DNA of 64,000 bases from Lepidodermella squamata (lineage: Eukaryota; Gastrotricha), in contig JBLDXI010000021.1 in assembly GCA_047495785.1 (NCBI GenBank), positions 186,001 to 250,000 of the forward strand. Direction: 5' to 3'. The position numbers and the translations under genes are program-made. Of this stretch, positions 1-12,599 are shown piece after piece. The first letter of the stretch is position 1, and every line of letters starts with the position of its first letter. The notes under the pieces were generated by a model. That model was given only the letters and a program-made list of their open reading frames with translations. It did not search any database and had not been told where the DNA came from.

Positions 1-1102
1 GCAAAATCTTTGCGTCAAATTAATTTTTATAAATTAAAAAATATTTGAAAGCAATTATTACTAATGATTTTGAATTTAAAAAAATAATTAATGTCGAAAA
101 CAAAAACCAGCTAAAAAGGTCCATTTTTTAAATGTCGCATTTTTTACAACAGCCTCGTCCGGTAAACTCGCGACTCGCGACTCAGCTTCGGTGACGTAAT
201 ACTCAGTACTCAGTGTTGGCTCTCCTGCTGCCAGGAAGACCCTTGACAGAGCCCAAGACAACGCCATCCGATGGCGGCGCCCCACCTGGCGAAGAATCTT
301 GCCCTCTAAACAAATTGGCCAGTGAACCCGATTTAAGACATTTCCAGACATTACATATTTGAATACTTCTGTTGTTAACGCGTCGATTTACTTATGTAAA
401 AATTACGGAGGAACTCGTGTCCGCTGTGTCCCTAAATCCGCCCAATGTGCCGTCACTAGGGGGTTTTACCTGATTTTTGGCATAGTATGACGTTTTCCAG
501 GTGACGTTTCATGTGCCCAAGTGCTTCATGTCCCATCGGCGATTTTAGATTTAGACAGGCCATATTTCAAGCCTCAAACTAGTGTCGGTTTCATCTAATT
601 TAAAATTTGAGCAGTTTTTACCCCTTACCGGCCCTACTCCTTCTTGTTCTTACATAACACATGGAAACAATTAGCATGTGGAATAAAGAAGGCGCGAATG
701 ATATAGACATTTAACATAACTTATAATTTTAGAATCAAACTCATATGCAAGTTAGTCTTCTCAATGCCCCTGCTTGACTTGGTATTGCTCATGCAGTTTT
801 CTGGGTGCAACCAAATAGCAGTAGAGATTTTTAGAAAGATTCCTTTAGTCTTGATAGCTGTACGCGTGGTATGATACATTAGCACCGTATAAGCGCCTTC
901 TGTAAAGGTGTATGTGGGCTCGTAGGTTTATACTTTAGGTGCCGATAGGACAATGTTAAAACATTGAAGCGTCGTTACTTTTCATGATCATGATGAAGTA
1001 AGCAGTAGGCAATGATCTGTAGTGAGTTTATCTGACACCTCATATCGCCCTCTCTGATGTATCATTTTTATATGTGTTGTTTAGTCTTATTTTTATTCTG
1101 GT
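1..1102. other. No gene recognised
   Basis: This is AT-rich sequence without a convincing coding frame, RNA gene or repeat. The only longer open frame, on the minus strand at 88-351, shows no motif and no splice context. Confidence 0.5.
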
Positions 1103-1736
1103 ATGGCTGGGTTGAAACCGCTAGCCTCTATGCCGCACGAAGATGTTTATTTACTCGACACAAATTTGGTTATCGGCTACTTGAATAATGACATTGCCGG
1201 ATGGAAGGAATGGGCTGATGAGCATATCAGTCAAGGTAAGCATAATTCAGTCTTAATGATTACAACGATTACACGCAGTTCTTACAAACAACTTAGGGAA
1301 GAAGTTCTATTTACTACAACAGAGTGTTCAAGAAGTTGCAGTAAAACATCCACAATTGCCAGATGGATTCGAGCCTTTGAAACTAGAGGATGATGGCTAT
1401 GGCATCCCGCAACTAAAACTTGATAGTGTCTACCAACAAATCGCTGATGAATTCAACATAAATGTGAACGAGAGAGTGAAGCTCAAGAAAGACATCGAAT
1501 TAATTTCGGAAGCTGGCTATTATGCTGGATTTGCCGACATCTCACAAATATCAGACGAAGATATTTTCGCCGGTCGAGTTGTTTTTGCATCCAACAACTA
1601 TGCGATCATCGAGCGTTTGCTGTCTACCAAAGAAAAGACCGACAAGCTTGAGAAGATATTGGACGACAACGGCTTTGAACATCTCATTACAGTTCGTTTT
1701 GTGTCGAATGCGCAAGCTTGGACTGATTTCTTCTAA
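1103..1736 (+). CDS. PIN-domain-like protein, two exons
   Basis: Exons 1103-1235 and 1279-1736 join across a 43-nt GT-AG intron with correct phase and give 196 residues. The N-terminus carries a beta-strand followed by D19-T20-N21, the pattern that opens PIN-domain nucleases (LLDTN then a hydrophobic run). The C-terminal third has an acidic stretch (SDEDIFAG) and then a hydrophobic strand ending in SNN, which could supply the later acidic residue of a PIN fold. PIN proteins cut RNA with a metal held by three or four acidic residues and include bacterial VapC-type toxins as well as eukaryotic RNA-processing enzymes. The spliceosomal intron shows that this copy is eukaryotic in structure. The family assignment rests on one motif and is tentative. 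A decayed ankyrin gene fragment starts 66 nt downstream. Confidence 0.5.
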
Positions 1737-1801
1737 TGAGCAAAACAAAACAATTGATGTGGTAGATAAAATATCAACTGATAAAACCAACATTTAAAAA
1801 A

Positions 1802-2080
1802 AAGCCCTTAATTCAAGCTGGAGAAAACGGCCATCTTGACTGTGTAAGGCTGCTAATCGAAGCCGGTGCTGATCTGAGCGCGAGAGTTGAGGATGCTAGG
1901 AGGTCGTCGATAGCAGCTAGCAACTGCAGGGTTCGTTGTGCATTTGAAGCGAGCAGTTGAAGAAGCTGGAAAAATTTAATTTACTCGAGAGCCATTCAAA
2001 AGAGTCAACTAGACTTGATCCGTGCGTTGATCAGAACATTCTCGGATCTGCTGTCTGCAAACGAGTTATTAATGTCATAA
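1802..2080 (+). pseudogene. Decayed 3' end of a RING/ankyrin gene paralogue
   Basis: The first part reads as an ankyrin repeat (KPLIQAGENGHLDCVRLLIE and onward), closely matching the repeat coded near 38247 of the intact gene at 31905-38686. It runs into a stop at 1958-1960. After that stop, in another frame, comes a match to the last helix of the intact gene, with pattern IYSRAIQKSQLDLIRALI followed by a TAA at 2078-2080. About 160 nt present in the intact gene are missing in the middle. Frame break, stop and deletion mark this as a pseudogene. Confidence 0.7.
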
Positions 2081-2497
2081 CCGTTCGAATTTTTCAATAA
2101 AAACTGGTCTAGAAATATTCCGCTTTTTTTATTGACGCAAACATTTCGGCTGTGTTTATCACGGTGATGAGGTGAAGCCTAGGGCATTCACGCTATTTTT
2201 GAAGCGTTCGATGTCAACACGTTGCGGGAGGAAGTTTTCGCAGATTGATATCTTCCTATCGCTATCTTCCCATATTGCGAAATTGTGAGCGAACAATGTC
2301 ACTGTGAATCATGCTTATAGGTGTAAGTTGAAATAATTGCAGAGCGCTCCTTCGGGCCTTTTCTTTCATTTGACCCACCCTGCCCGCGCTAGCTCTCCGC
2401 AAACATTTTTTATTAGGTGTGCCTAAATTTTGGGTTCCAAGTCTCAATTTGAAGCTCCGCTAAAATGAAGAATTCACCAGGTTCATAATTCCAGGTC

Positions 2498-4141
2498 GAA
2501 AATACCGTAATCCAGTACAACTTTGAACAGGTACAAGTTTGAACTTTTCATGCAAATCAGCTTTTCTCTGAAACTATAGGGATCTACTACTTGGGAATTT
2601 TACTAAATACAGGTATCGTTCTGATCTAACATTTTGCCAAGTTTCATCAACGCAGCCCCTACGGTCTCTCCCTTGAAAATTTTCGAAAATGAAGTGTTGC
2701 CCTGTGATAACCGTAGCAGACATCCGCGCGGTCCAACTTGGCGAACTCAAGCTTATACTTCAAGGCACGCCCATCTATAGAGTGGTTTTCGCGGGGCATG
2801 CGCTCAAAGGGTAGCAAAGGGTTGCAAGGGTAGCCGGTACAACTTGGAACATCAGTACAACTTTGAACACGATAAATATGCATTATTTTTACTTTACGAT
2901 TGATGGAATTGAGCGCTATAGGCCTATAGGTATAGTTTCATACGTTTCGGTTATTTTCGGGTATAAATAAACTTATAGCGCTCAATTTCATCAATCATTT
3001 TTACTTTAAGGGGAACTTTTTGCAGACTTCGTTCGCATCTAGGATCGAACGTGCGTCACCGTGAAATATGATCATGATATCTCTAAAGCTTATCGTTTAT
3101 TTTTATTTAGTAAATTTATTTCCAGCTTTTGAATGGCGGGTGGCCTATAAACAAGGGTGTTTGCATTTTACCCAAAGTTTACTTAAAGTTCAACCGCTTA
3201 ACAAAAATTTAAAGTGGCTAGTGGCTATATTTACAATTATTACCATCGATGCGCACATCACCCGACTAGCAATCGAGATGCCTGTTGTTGCGATCAAGAC
3301 GGCATTTGCTGAAATCCAGCCAATGGGAGAGTTAAACTGCCGTTTTTCTCAAGTTTTCTGCGCGTTAACAAACGCTAGTAGAAAAGCGTCACATCAGCGT
3401 CACTTAGCTTCAAAAATCCCGCAGAAAATCCGGTACTGGTGATCGTTTTCCAGCCAAATCACCATCGAAAATTACAGTTTATAGTCACCAGTCACCAGTC
3501 ACCAAATCCTTAATCTGAGCTTTTGTTTCGATCCGAGTCCGTAGCCCGAGTGCGAAGCCAATTTCATCCAAGCTTTTGATGTTCGTGAGATCACAACATC
3601 GAAGCTTATCGGGGTAATTTCACTTTTGGAAGGTTCTGCTGAGGAACAAGCTTAGGAGGCTAATTCAATCTGCCTTGATCTCGCTATACGGGAGATGGTA
3701 AATAGCCTTGGTTTCGAAATTCGCTAACTTAATCCCTTCAGTCCAGATACGCCTCATCGGTGAAGACGTTTGTTCTTTCTACTTGACACCATCCAGTGAT
3801 GATTAAAATTTTAGACGCGGATTCGGCATTCAAGAAAACCAGTGAGATGTAAATCGCAAATTTCTATTAAATTAAATCACACAATTCTCTGCGCGCGCGC
3901 ATAAAGGTGGATTTTTAATTTAACGAAATCTTGGTGTTCAAAGTTGTACTTTGGGGTAGCCCCTGCCAAATCCTTACGCTTATGAATTTCGTAGAATAAA
4001 AAATATCAGGATGTTACGGAAGGCGGCCCCTATCGAACTGCGTTGAAAACCCGACCAAAATCGCATATGTTGAATTTAAACACCACAATGAAGTATGCGT
4101 GGACGTAAGTGTTCAAAGTTGTACCGGATTACGAGAAAATA
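2498..4141. mobile_element. TIR element, about 1.6 kb, no transposase seen
   Basis: The left end at 2505 (CCGTAATCCAGTACAACTTT) and the right end at 4134 are inverted copies, about 24 bp with few mismatches. Both are flanked by the direct repeat GAAAATA (2498-2504 and 4135-4141), a likely 7-bp target duplication. Shorter versions of the same end sequence recur inside near 2838-2872 and 3937-3955. The open frame at 3068-3442 has no recognisable motif, so the element looks non-autonomous. Confidence 0.6.
2886..3008. repeat. Inverted repeat with flanking direct repeats
   Basis: Arms of 23 bp at 2898-2920 and 2974-2996 (GATTGATGGAATTGAGCGCT and inverse, one mismatch) enclose about 53 nt. Each arm is flanked on its outer side by TTTTTACTTTA in the same orientation. 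This may be a small element nested in the larger TIR element, or a strong hairpin. Confidence 0.6.
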
Positions 4142-5337
4142 ATCTGCCGAAATCGTTGATAATCGGGAAAAGGTAGCCTGGACGCTCAACCAAGCTGAGA
4201 CGCCGTAACCTCCACTACGCAATTTTTAGACCCATTCCATGTTCTGTTTGTCATTTAACATGATGTTGCTCGGCGAGAATTAAATTTTATTTTAATTAAT
4301 TTAAACATGATGTTAACGAATTTAGTTCAGCGTTGCTTAAACCTCATGATGAAACAATGGTCGGGAACTTCGCACGGTATATTAAATGAGTAGGTATATA
4401 GTGCACTATGTGCATAGCTTTCCTGTTGGGACCTGTTTTGGGTGGATTAACCTGAAATCAGCAAGAGACTTTTGTACTATGATATTTCAAGTAATTTAGC
4501 CTTCATTTTTTAACGATCGCAGGCATTTGCAGCTTTCCATAAATCAAGGCAAGATATACTAATGGAACGTGACCTTATTAGCTGAATATATTTTATTCAC
4601 ATATGGAAACGGTGTCTCACAGTTTCTCTGACCAATACAACTCTTCAAGCTAGCTTCTCAATGGATAACGCAGACGCGAAAAATCTGCACGTATATGTTG
4701 CCAGTAACGTAACAACAAAATCCTCAAAAGACACCCGCATAAATGCCTAATTACTAAGGGTGTGCATACCGCCATTTTTTATGGTTATTATATCGCGTCA
4801 ATAGTGCCGCGCCCTGGGACAACAATGCGGTGGCCTGACGCTGATGCAGCAATGTATGTAGTGAGGGAGGGGGCCGTTGTTATCTGCAACCTTGAAACTC
4901 GCCAAAACACAAAGGTACCTAATAAGCGATATGGTATTTACGACTTGTTGGTACCGAAACCAGTGCGAGGACGTAAGTTGCGCTAAGAAGACAGGCGGCA
5001 ACTTACAAAGAAATATACGAAATAACAGGCTTGTAAAACGAGTTTAATCTCAGGGGAAAAAACAAGTGTAATAAAGCGCTATCTGCAATAAAAAATGTAA
5101 AAAATTGATACAAAATCAAATTACTCGGATGTTACTGTAAATTTGATACAAAAATATTCCTTTCACGGAAATAAATCGATTATAAAATTATTGGCACACA
5201 TTTTTTGTGCAGTTTTTCGATACAGCGACTTGATTTCCGGCTGAAAATGGGCAAATCACTTCAAAATGCATGGCACCGTTTTTTTATTGACAATATCAAA
5301 GCACAATTTTAATTGAGCAAATTATAGAGTTTTTCAA
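4142..5337. other. Intergenic, no gene recognised
   Basis: This is AT-rich sequence with no supported coding frame. The last few hundred bases are the 3' flank of the minus-strand uL18m gene. Confidence 0.4.
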
Positions 5338-6901
5338 TCACTCAGCGTAGACTAGCTTTGTCGGCTTCGGCTTCTGGTCCGGAGTCGGCGGTTTCACCAT
5401 GTAAACACTACGCCGCCGCCGTTCTTCCTCGGCGGCTTGCGCCAAATCATCACGTGACGGCACCTTAGGCGCGATTATTTGCCCGTCCGCCGCCGCCACG
5501 CCTCGCCCGTCCGGTAGCACCTGAAAATTGACCGGAGCCTGCGCACGCGCGGCCCGTTCTTTCAACTCGGCGGCAACACGCGCGAGTTCCGCCCGCTTTT
5601 TCGCCATTTCACCGCGTTCTCGCAACTCGGCGGCCTCTTTCGCGTCGTAATCAACACCCAACAACTCGTCCTCGATTTCGTGCGCCCGAGATGCCGGCTC
5701 CTCGAGGCTGATACCGTTTAGCGGGAACTCGCCGAGGAATGCCGTCAGGCGGCGCGACTCGGCCGGATCTTCGTACTCGTCCTTGTTGAAGTGCAGCGAG
5801 GTGATACCGGCAGCAGCGGCGCGCTCTGCCAGCACGGCGCCGACCAGGGACGCGGCCGCCACGTCCGTGCTTGATTCAAGGTGGCGCCTTATCGCTGGCT
5901 CGTTAGTCGACGCGCTCAGCACGACGGCGCCGCTGCAGTGGCTCACACTCGCCGAAGTGTTGCGATTAGTGCGGATAAAATTGAGCCTATATTTGCGAAA
6001 CACGGGACATTTGTGTAACCAGTTTTAATTAAGGCGGCCATTTCAAAGCGGAAATGGCTCGAGTGGACCATCACTTACTTGTGCCAATAATCCTTACGGG
6101 GATGATGCAACGGCCAGCCGAGCTGTTTTCGCGCCAAACCAAGCTGCTCCAAATTTCTAAAATGAAAAAAATTGTTAAAAACTCCGCCTTAATTTTTCCA
6201 AAAATGAAGAATAAAATAAAGTATTTTTCAAAAACTTTACAATTAAGCATTTACAGAAAATCACGCTAAATTTTATGGTGATTTTTGAATTTTTCGACTG
6301 TTGATCATAAAATCTCCGAAATTTTTTGAAATGCTGGTTTGAAAAAATTGATTATCCAAAATTTGGTTCCGCTTCTCGTCAAATTTAGGAACATTTTGTT
6401 CCATATTTTTGGAGGGAGAATTGTCCTCTTTCAGTTCAAATCTCAATCCGGATTCAATTATCACTCGTGTTTTCATAATTTTTTTCCTCTTATTTACAAA
6501 ACATTGCGATTATCGACTGTAAAGTGATGCTATTATTATCGTTGATTTCCGCGCTTTATCGTTCGAAATAGGGTGTGGAAATAAATCAAGCCCAGGCAGC
6601 GCTGAGAGATGGTACACATAGATAATTCTCGGTAATAAAAACTCGCCTGGGATTGCGATTTTCTATCACAGGTGCGCACGCCGCTTCCGCCGCTTTCAAC
6701 TGCTGCTCGCTCGTCGGCGGAGCTTGAGCCCGCCTCGCATATGATTCACTGACAACCCGACCTGAATAACAGTAATAGCGATCATCATCATCATTATTAA
6801 AGCACACATGTGATTCATAGAAAAAACACCACGCTATAATGCTTACTCAGCGCTGACTGCCTAGCCAATCCCCGGCTCAACGACCTCACCACTCGATTCA
6901 T
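5338..6901 (-). CDS. MRPL18: Mitochondrial large-subunit ribosomal protein uL18m
   Basis: Four exons (6901-6847, 6761-6647, 6156-6079, 5986-5338) join in phase to 298 residues. The first 18 residues are Arg-rich and amphipathic without acidic residues, as in a mitochondrial presequence. Next comes the family signature NRNPRNLEQLGLARK, then WHKLNFIRTNRNTSA, then the uL18 core with a run ending in DVAAASLVGAVLAERA and a strand ITSLHF. The protein should bind 5S or tRNA-like RNA in the mitoribosome central protuberance, as uL18 proteins do. The last 100 residues are an Ala/Arg/Glu-rich helical extension, long for the family. The second intron (6646-6157) starts with GC rather than GT: the donor is AG/GCGAGT, and only this donor restores the conserved NRNPRNLEQ junction. 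Start chosen because it is the only ATG giving a presequence in phase. Confidence 0.92.
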
Positions 6902-7699
6902 AATTATCAAGGCAGATCTTTCCGAAAACTCTATGAAGAAACAGAAATAATTTCAACAGGGCATCGAGATATTTTATTTGGTAATTATTAATCTTAATCT
7001 TATTCGCATCATCATCATCAGTTGCTTTCAGCAAAAAAAAACAAGGAATATAAAAAGCCACGTAATTATCAATTTGAGCGACGTTATTTCTTGGAGATTT
7101 GAAACCGATGTTGGACTGGTAAAAATTAATATATATATGTAGCAGCCGAAAAACACAACTCAACAAGATTTGTATAATTGTCAAGCGAGCCCCGCCGATC
7201 AAGTCATGGAAAATTGGCTCACTTCGCAAGGAAGAAGAATTTCACAAAGAAGAGAAGCAAAAACAAGACAAAAATTGAGCCCGAAAAACTGCGATTAGAA
7301 CCGGTCGTTCATGACGAAAGAATCGTGTAATCACATCATCGCAACACGTCAAAAAAATCAGTCGAAAAACACATGCAGTGAAAGTACCGGTTACGTGCTA
7401 AATTGAAGCTAATTCGCCTAGACATGCGGCGCCATAATAGAAATTTTGTTCATGCAGTAGAATATTGCAATGATAATAATCATTAATAATCATAATATAA
7501 ATTCAAATATATATATAGCAAGTCAAAACTGTGTAACGCTGATATAATATAAATGCATTTATAAGGCCGCAGCGAAAACTGACAGATATAGGCGAAAAAT
7601 TAACTTGACGAGGAAAATCAACAAGCGAACGAACTTCGCTTACTAGTTTAAACAGTAATAATATATATGCAGCTGCAAAATATTTCGTGTATCAAACTA

Positions 7700-9274
7700 C
7701 TACTGGTTGTTGCTGCTCGTGTAAACGGCTGAGGCGTTGAAAACATCGCCGCCCGTTCGCGTGTCATCCAAATCTTCCGCCATGTAACTATCATCGACGC
7801 CGCCCGCTGCAACGATCGGATCGTCCGCATAGCTGATACTGAGTCGTGATCGAGATGAGCGTCTAAAAATTACAAGAATTAAAAGATCAGTATAAAGAAA
7901 ACGAATCGATTTCCAGTCATAATCCTTGCAAGAGCTTAATGGCCATGACTCATGCCTATCGATTTTTCTTGCTTCTATAATAACCTTCCAGCGATAACAA
8001 AAAGCAAATATTTGGCCAACACCCAAAAAAATCAATTCCCGTCAAATTTGAACAATAGGCATCGAGAAATTAACAAAAATGCCATAAAAATCAATTTGTG
8101 AGGGAGGGAGAAGATGAAAAAAGAATCAACTTACAAATTGTAGCGACTCAACCACCCAGCTTTCCAGAGAAATCCGCCGCCTTCAGGCTGGCCGTTTTCG
8201 GTGCCGTGCCCCGAATCATGATGTTGCTGCTGCTCTTCAGCCACGGGTAACATTGCGTTGAAAGACTGGTCCAGCCTGGATGGGCGCCCGCCAGGCGCCG
8301 ACCCGGTTGCATCCCGCGAGTACCTCAACGCCGACGTGCCCATTCTAGGCGCCCTGGCAATGTAGGGTGACGCGGCCGGAGCGCCCAAAACGCCGCCATT
8401 CGCCGACGACTGTTGCTGCAACTGACTTCGAACGGCGTTAGATCGCTGAGCGTCAGACTGGTAACCGCTACCACCGCCCTCGAAATAACGCCCCGAACTG
8501 CCCAGGGTGTTCAACTGGTCCAAACTGGCGCCGATTCCGTTTCTGTACATTGGCAAGCTGGTTTCGTAATTCGACGACGACGTTGAGCCTTTGCTGCGAC
8601 CGGTTGGCATCGAACTGACAGATGTAGCCGTGGGCGAGGGCGCCTCACTTTCAGGATAATCAACAACAGGTAAATAGCTTGATTTGTTCGACTTGGAGTT
8701 CTGAGAGTAAAAAAGCACAAATTAATCGTAAATTCTTATGCCGAGCCCAGGGCTATGAATTGAGGTTAAAAGGAAACGTCGATAATATTGACCGCGAGCG
8801 TTTTCAAAACAACGCAGACGGATTAATACCTTCCGTCACGAAATTATTATTCATGAGACAAATACAGTATAAATGGCAATCGCTCGTATAAAAACAAAGG
8901 CGAACCAATTTTAGCTTTGAAATAGTCCGTTTGATGCCGACGGAAAGTCTCCGGTCCCAGCTAGCGTTGACTTTTTTCGAACCAGCGGCTTTATCAACCG
9001 CAACACTGGCACTCGTAGGGTTAGAAAGCATGGCACGTTTCGAACTGCTTGGATCACAGTCGCTGCTGATGGGTAGGTGGTGAGACTTGCCCCCAGTTGG
9101 GGCCAAGGGCGGTCCCATACTTTGCCGGCACATGTTCTCTTTATTGACGCGATGATTAGATGAAGACGATTGCGTAGGCGGTTGTTGCGACGGCTGGGGG
9201 CTGGGATTCGACGACAACTTGGCAAACGAACGCGTACTCCGTCGAAGGCCGAAGCTGTGAGCTAGCTTCTCCAT
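7700..9274 (-). CDS. Disordered Ser/Gln-rich protein, unrecognised
   Basis: Three exons (9274-8906, 8700-8135, 7862-7700) join in phase across GT-AG introns of 205 and 272 nt to give 365 residues. The N-terminus is basic (an Arg/Ser patch around RRSTRSF). The centre is rich in Ser, Gln, Gly and Pro, with a poly-Gln/His patch, and the end is acidic. A short ordered-looking stretch, FLWKAGWLSRY, ends exon 2 and resembles the first strand of a PH domain, but no full domain follows. I see no signal peptide, membrane segment or catalytic motif. It is likely an intrinsically disordered cytoplasmic or cytoskeletal protein; the function is not inferred. Confidence 0.6.
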
Positions 9275-10590
9275 TCGACGCTAGCACGTGTTGGTTTTCG
9301 AGAAAAAACTCAATATAGAAAAGCCACCCTAAAAAATGATAAAACGCAATTATTTCTCAAAATTTTTTAAAAATAATTATTTCCGCATCATCTTCATCCA
9401 TCATTCAAGAAAATTTTCATCAACGTATTTGATACACGATTATTCACTCTGCCATCAATGAAGTAACAGGTTATAGACATCCAATAAACACTGTTGTGTG
9501 ATAAACAAACTGCGTCACGCTTGGTTCAACAAATATGCAACTGTAATAGAAGGTCCATCAAGTACAAAACTCGTCCGACACGATTGAACGGGAATGAATT
9601 AACGAATAGAATTGTAGATTTAGCTAGGAAGCTGTTGTGTTCGTACGCTTTCGGCTCCGAGTGTGCAGAAAAAAATAAACGCAAAATACACTCGCTGCTC
9701 TCGTGAATAAAATAACGGGTGATTTTTTAATCAGGCGATTATGATAAGCACATGTCATTGTCACCATGAATCGGCAACTACGGAGAGCAGAATTTCGTAA
9801 ATTCCTCCCTCGATCATCAAACGAAACAACGAATTCGCTGCGAGATTTGTTGCAAGTATATTGGAAGACACGGGCGTCAAAAATCGCTTGAAAATACAAT
9901 TTCATATAAATATATGCGTGAGACTAGCAATTTGTTCAGCCCGCATATTAAGAAGTAGACGAAACGTGGGTCAACAAGTGAGACTGAAAAGGGCTATGAT
10001 TACGATAATCCGCTAGGAAACAACTGGACATCACCTCAAGTTATTTGATTACAATCAGCAGATGAAGAAAGTAGTTTATCATTCACTTATTATTATAGTA
10101 ACACAACTGTTGCGGCTGTTCATTGATAGCTACATAGAGTGAATATGAGCAAGTGCCAACGTATCAATGTGCAGAAAAGCAGGGTGAAATCAAGCCACGC
10201 GCGAAGAAACAAAAGTTGAAGGAGAATGAATCTAATTAAAAAACGTCACGGTAGTATCGCTGGCCACCGGATAGCTTTCAATACAGAATTTGTCGCTATT
10301 CAATATATTGAGGCTGATTCTGCGTTGCCCATGCTAAGCCAGATACCTTAAGCAATTATGTATAGGACATTCCTAATGTATAGCCCATGTATAGAAGGTT
10401 AAGTCAAGGCGTACAAAAGCGTGGCAAGATCAGCCTTTCCCTCAAGTCAAAAAAGGCTAGAGCGCTTTCTCTCTTTCAACAAAGAATACGTGATGAGACA
10501 CAATGCATCATCAATTGAATTTAATAATGGCACAGCTTGATAGTTTAAAATAAGCTCTCAGATTATCAATTAAAACGAATTTGGACAAAA
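9275..10590. other. Intergenic, no gene recognised
   Basis: This is AT-rich sequence between the 5' end of the disordered-protein gene and the 3' end of the TLC-domain gene, both on the minus strand. Short open frames here have no motif. Confidence 0.4.
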
Positions 10591-11509
10591 TCAGTCATTA
10601 ACCGGACTGGAATCTTCTTCTTTAGATTTGCTGTTCTCCGAAGGCCAAAAAATATCGTGGCTGTCAGCGTCTTTCCCAGACTTCTCCAGCTGCTCTTTTC
10701 TCTTGAACAAAAATTTACCATCGCTAGCAACTAACCGCCTTAACAATCCAATATTCAACAAATTCAGCAATATCAGGCCGACGTAGCCAGTGTAAGCGAG
10801 AACTTGAGGAACTTCGTTTTGATGCTGATAAATCCAGTACGCGAGCCAAAACAAGGTTGAAAATCGGAATAGCATAAATGTCAGAAAGTTTAAGGCAGCT
10901 GTAATCATGAAGACACGTGACAATTTAGACACGCCCGAAAATAATAGCAACTGTCGAGTATGAAGGAAAACGCTATTGATTTCAAGCAATAGCCCGTAAG
11001 CACAAAATGAAATGTATTCGCCGGTTGTCAGTGAAATGAAGAAACATAACATTATCTGAAATCGAAAAAATAAATGCAAGAGCAGCATATCGTCAAGGCT
11101 AACATACCACGAAATGATGAATCAAGAGATATATCCTCTGCATATCCTTGTTAACGCAAATGTCGAGCGTGTCGTAAACAAAATAGCCCGTTGAAAGAGT
11201 GACCACAACTAGAGTGATTGGAGAGTACTGAAGACGCAAATCTGATGCCAAAATTGAGCTTTCGGTAAACAAGCTGAAATAAATAAAGGATTGCATTGCA
11301 TATATGTAACACAATGTAGCAAAGACAGCAGACCTGATAAACAGCAGTGCAGTGACCAGGGAGGCATGAACAAGTGATGTCGCGATATTTGCCCATTTGC
11401 TTTTCACAGTCGATACTGCTGGGACAGGATACGAGATAAGGGCCTTGTTCACTTGATGGAATCCCCAGGTAAAAAACCCGACAGCCCCGAAAAAGACTAT
11501 ATTGGACAT
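10591..11509 (-). CDS. TLC-domain multi-pass membrane protein (TLCD1/2-like)
   Basis: Two exons (11509-11108, 11055-10591) join across a 52-nt intron to give 288 residues. The sequence has at least six hydrophobic segments and TLC-domain hallmarks: KWANIATSLVHA early, GYFVYDTLDI in the middle, an LIHHFV motif at the exon junction, then LEINSVFLHTRQLLL and an NFLTFMLFRF segment. TLC proteins include ceramide synthases, but this one lacks the full Lag1 motif with its paired histidines. The TLCD1/2 group, which affects plasma-membrane phospholipid composition and fluidity, fits best in length and layout. The C-terminus is a hydrophilic, acidic tail. The start follows no obvious signal peptide, as in the family. 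Confidence 0.82.
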
Positions 11510-11983
11510 TCGAAATGACCAATCTCCGGTTTATAATTGTTAGTAATCACTAGATGAAAAACATCACAAATGAATATTTCATCGTGTCTTCACAACGGGT
11601 ATTCCTTACAAACCCAAACTGAACTGATAATGAGAAAGTAAGCAAGGTTAAGCTTGACACAGAAGCACAAATACTTCAGCGTAAAACGTCGAATGCGAGA
11701 ATGAAGAAGTTCTACCTTCTGCTGAAGATAATAAGTTTCTTAGATATCAAGCGGCTGTGTCATCAAAACGGCTTTTTTCGGCCCAGTTTTCTCACCCACT
11801 AAAACATGCACAAATCAATCAATGACGCATTGACAAGCGGAAAGTAGTAGAGGCACATACATAGTATGGGCAGCCAATAAGTTTAGTTTCCACGACTGTT
11901 TTTTGCGCCCTTTCGCCCCAAAAAGGCGGACATCGCTGAGCAGTTGTCATAATCATTTTCTATTCCTAAAATGTTAACAATAG

Positions 11984-12564
11984 TTAAAGAAATAAATATT
12001 TAATTAATATTAAAGATTGAGAGCAAATCAATCTGCCGCAGTGAAATTGTCTAAAAATAGAATTAGTTCGGCCAGCAGCCAACGGCCAACCGAAATCCTG
12101 GATCGTGCGGCCATTATTTGCCCAGGTCCCTGGATTTAGCGATGCCGCCACGTCTGAATCCAAGTCTGACGCAAAGTCTGTCATCACTGGCTTATGTTTC
12201 ATAGTTTCGGGAAGGGTTAAAGAAACAGTGTGCATCCTTCGACCCTTAGCAAGGGATCCGTTCCAAATCCAACCTTAGTTCAAGCATGTTTTCTTCGAAA
12301 AGGGTTTCGACGCTTTCACATGTTTACTTATTCATCTTGTGGGTCTCTTTGCTATTCAGGTTATTCAGCATAGTCCACGGATATGCTCAGCATACACAGC
12401 ATTAAAAGTTCAAACCTTGCCGGCGATTCGCACGTCTCTTGCAAAAAATAAACATTGTCTGCAATTCCGGAAGTAAACCAGATTTGAAAGCAGCTTTTAC
12501 CACAGATTTCCCCGTGAAAATGAGTCATTTCGATTTGAGATGGGACCGGAGTTTTTTTGCGCAT
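11984..12564 (-). CDS. Possible small two-exon gene, unrecognised
   Basis: A minus-strand frame from 12564 can be joined in phase with the frame ending at 11984. The join uses a GT donor near 12380 (after LMLCMLSIS) and an AG acceptor near 12250, giving roughly 150 residues. The second part contains an acidic patch and the readable stretch TWANNGRTIQDFGWPL, which looks coding. There is no signal peptide and no known motif, and the splice is only one of several possible. It may be a decayed gene. Confidence 0.25.
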
Positions 12565-12599
12565 TGAAGAAGTGTTGGCTATTGTTTCGCCTAGTGCGT

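Noticed and set aside
3068-3442. 124-residue plus-strand frame inside the TIR element, possible transposase.
   Set aside because: No DDE/D motif, zinc finger or HTH is visible; probably a chance frame.
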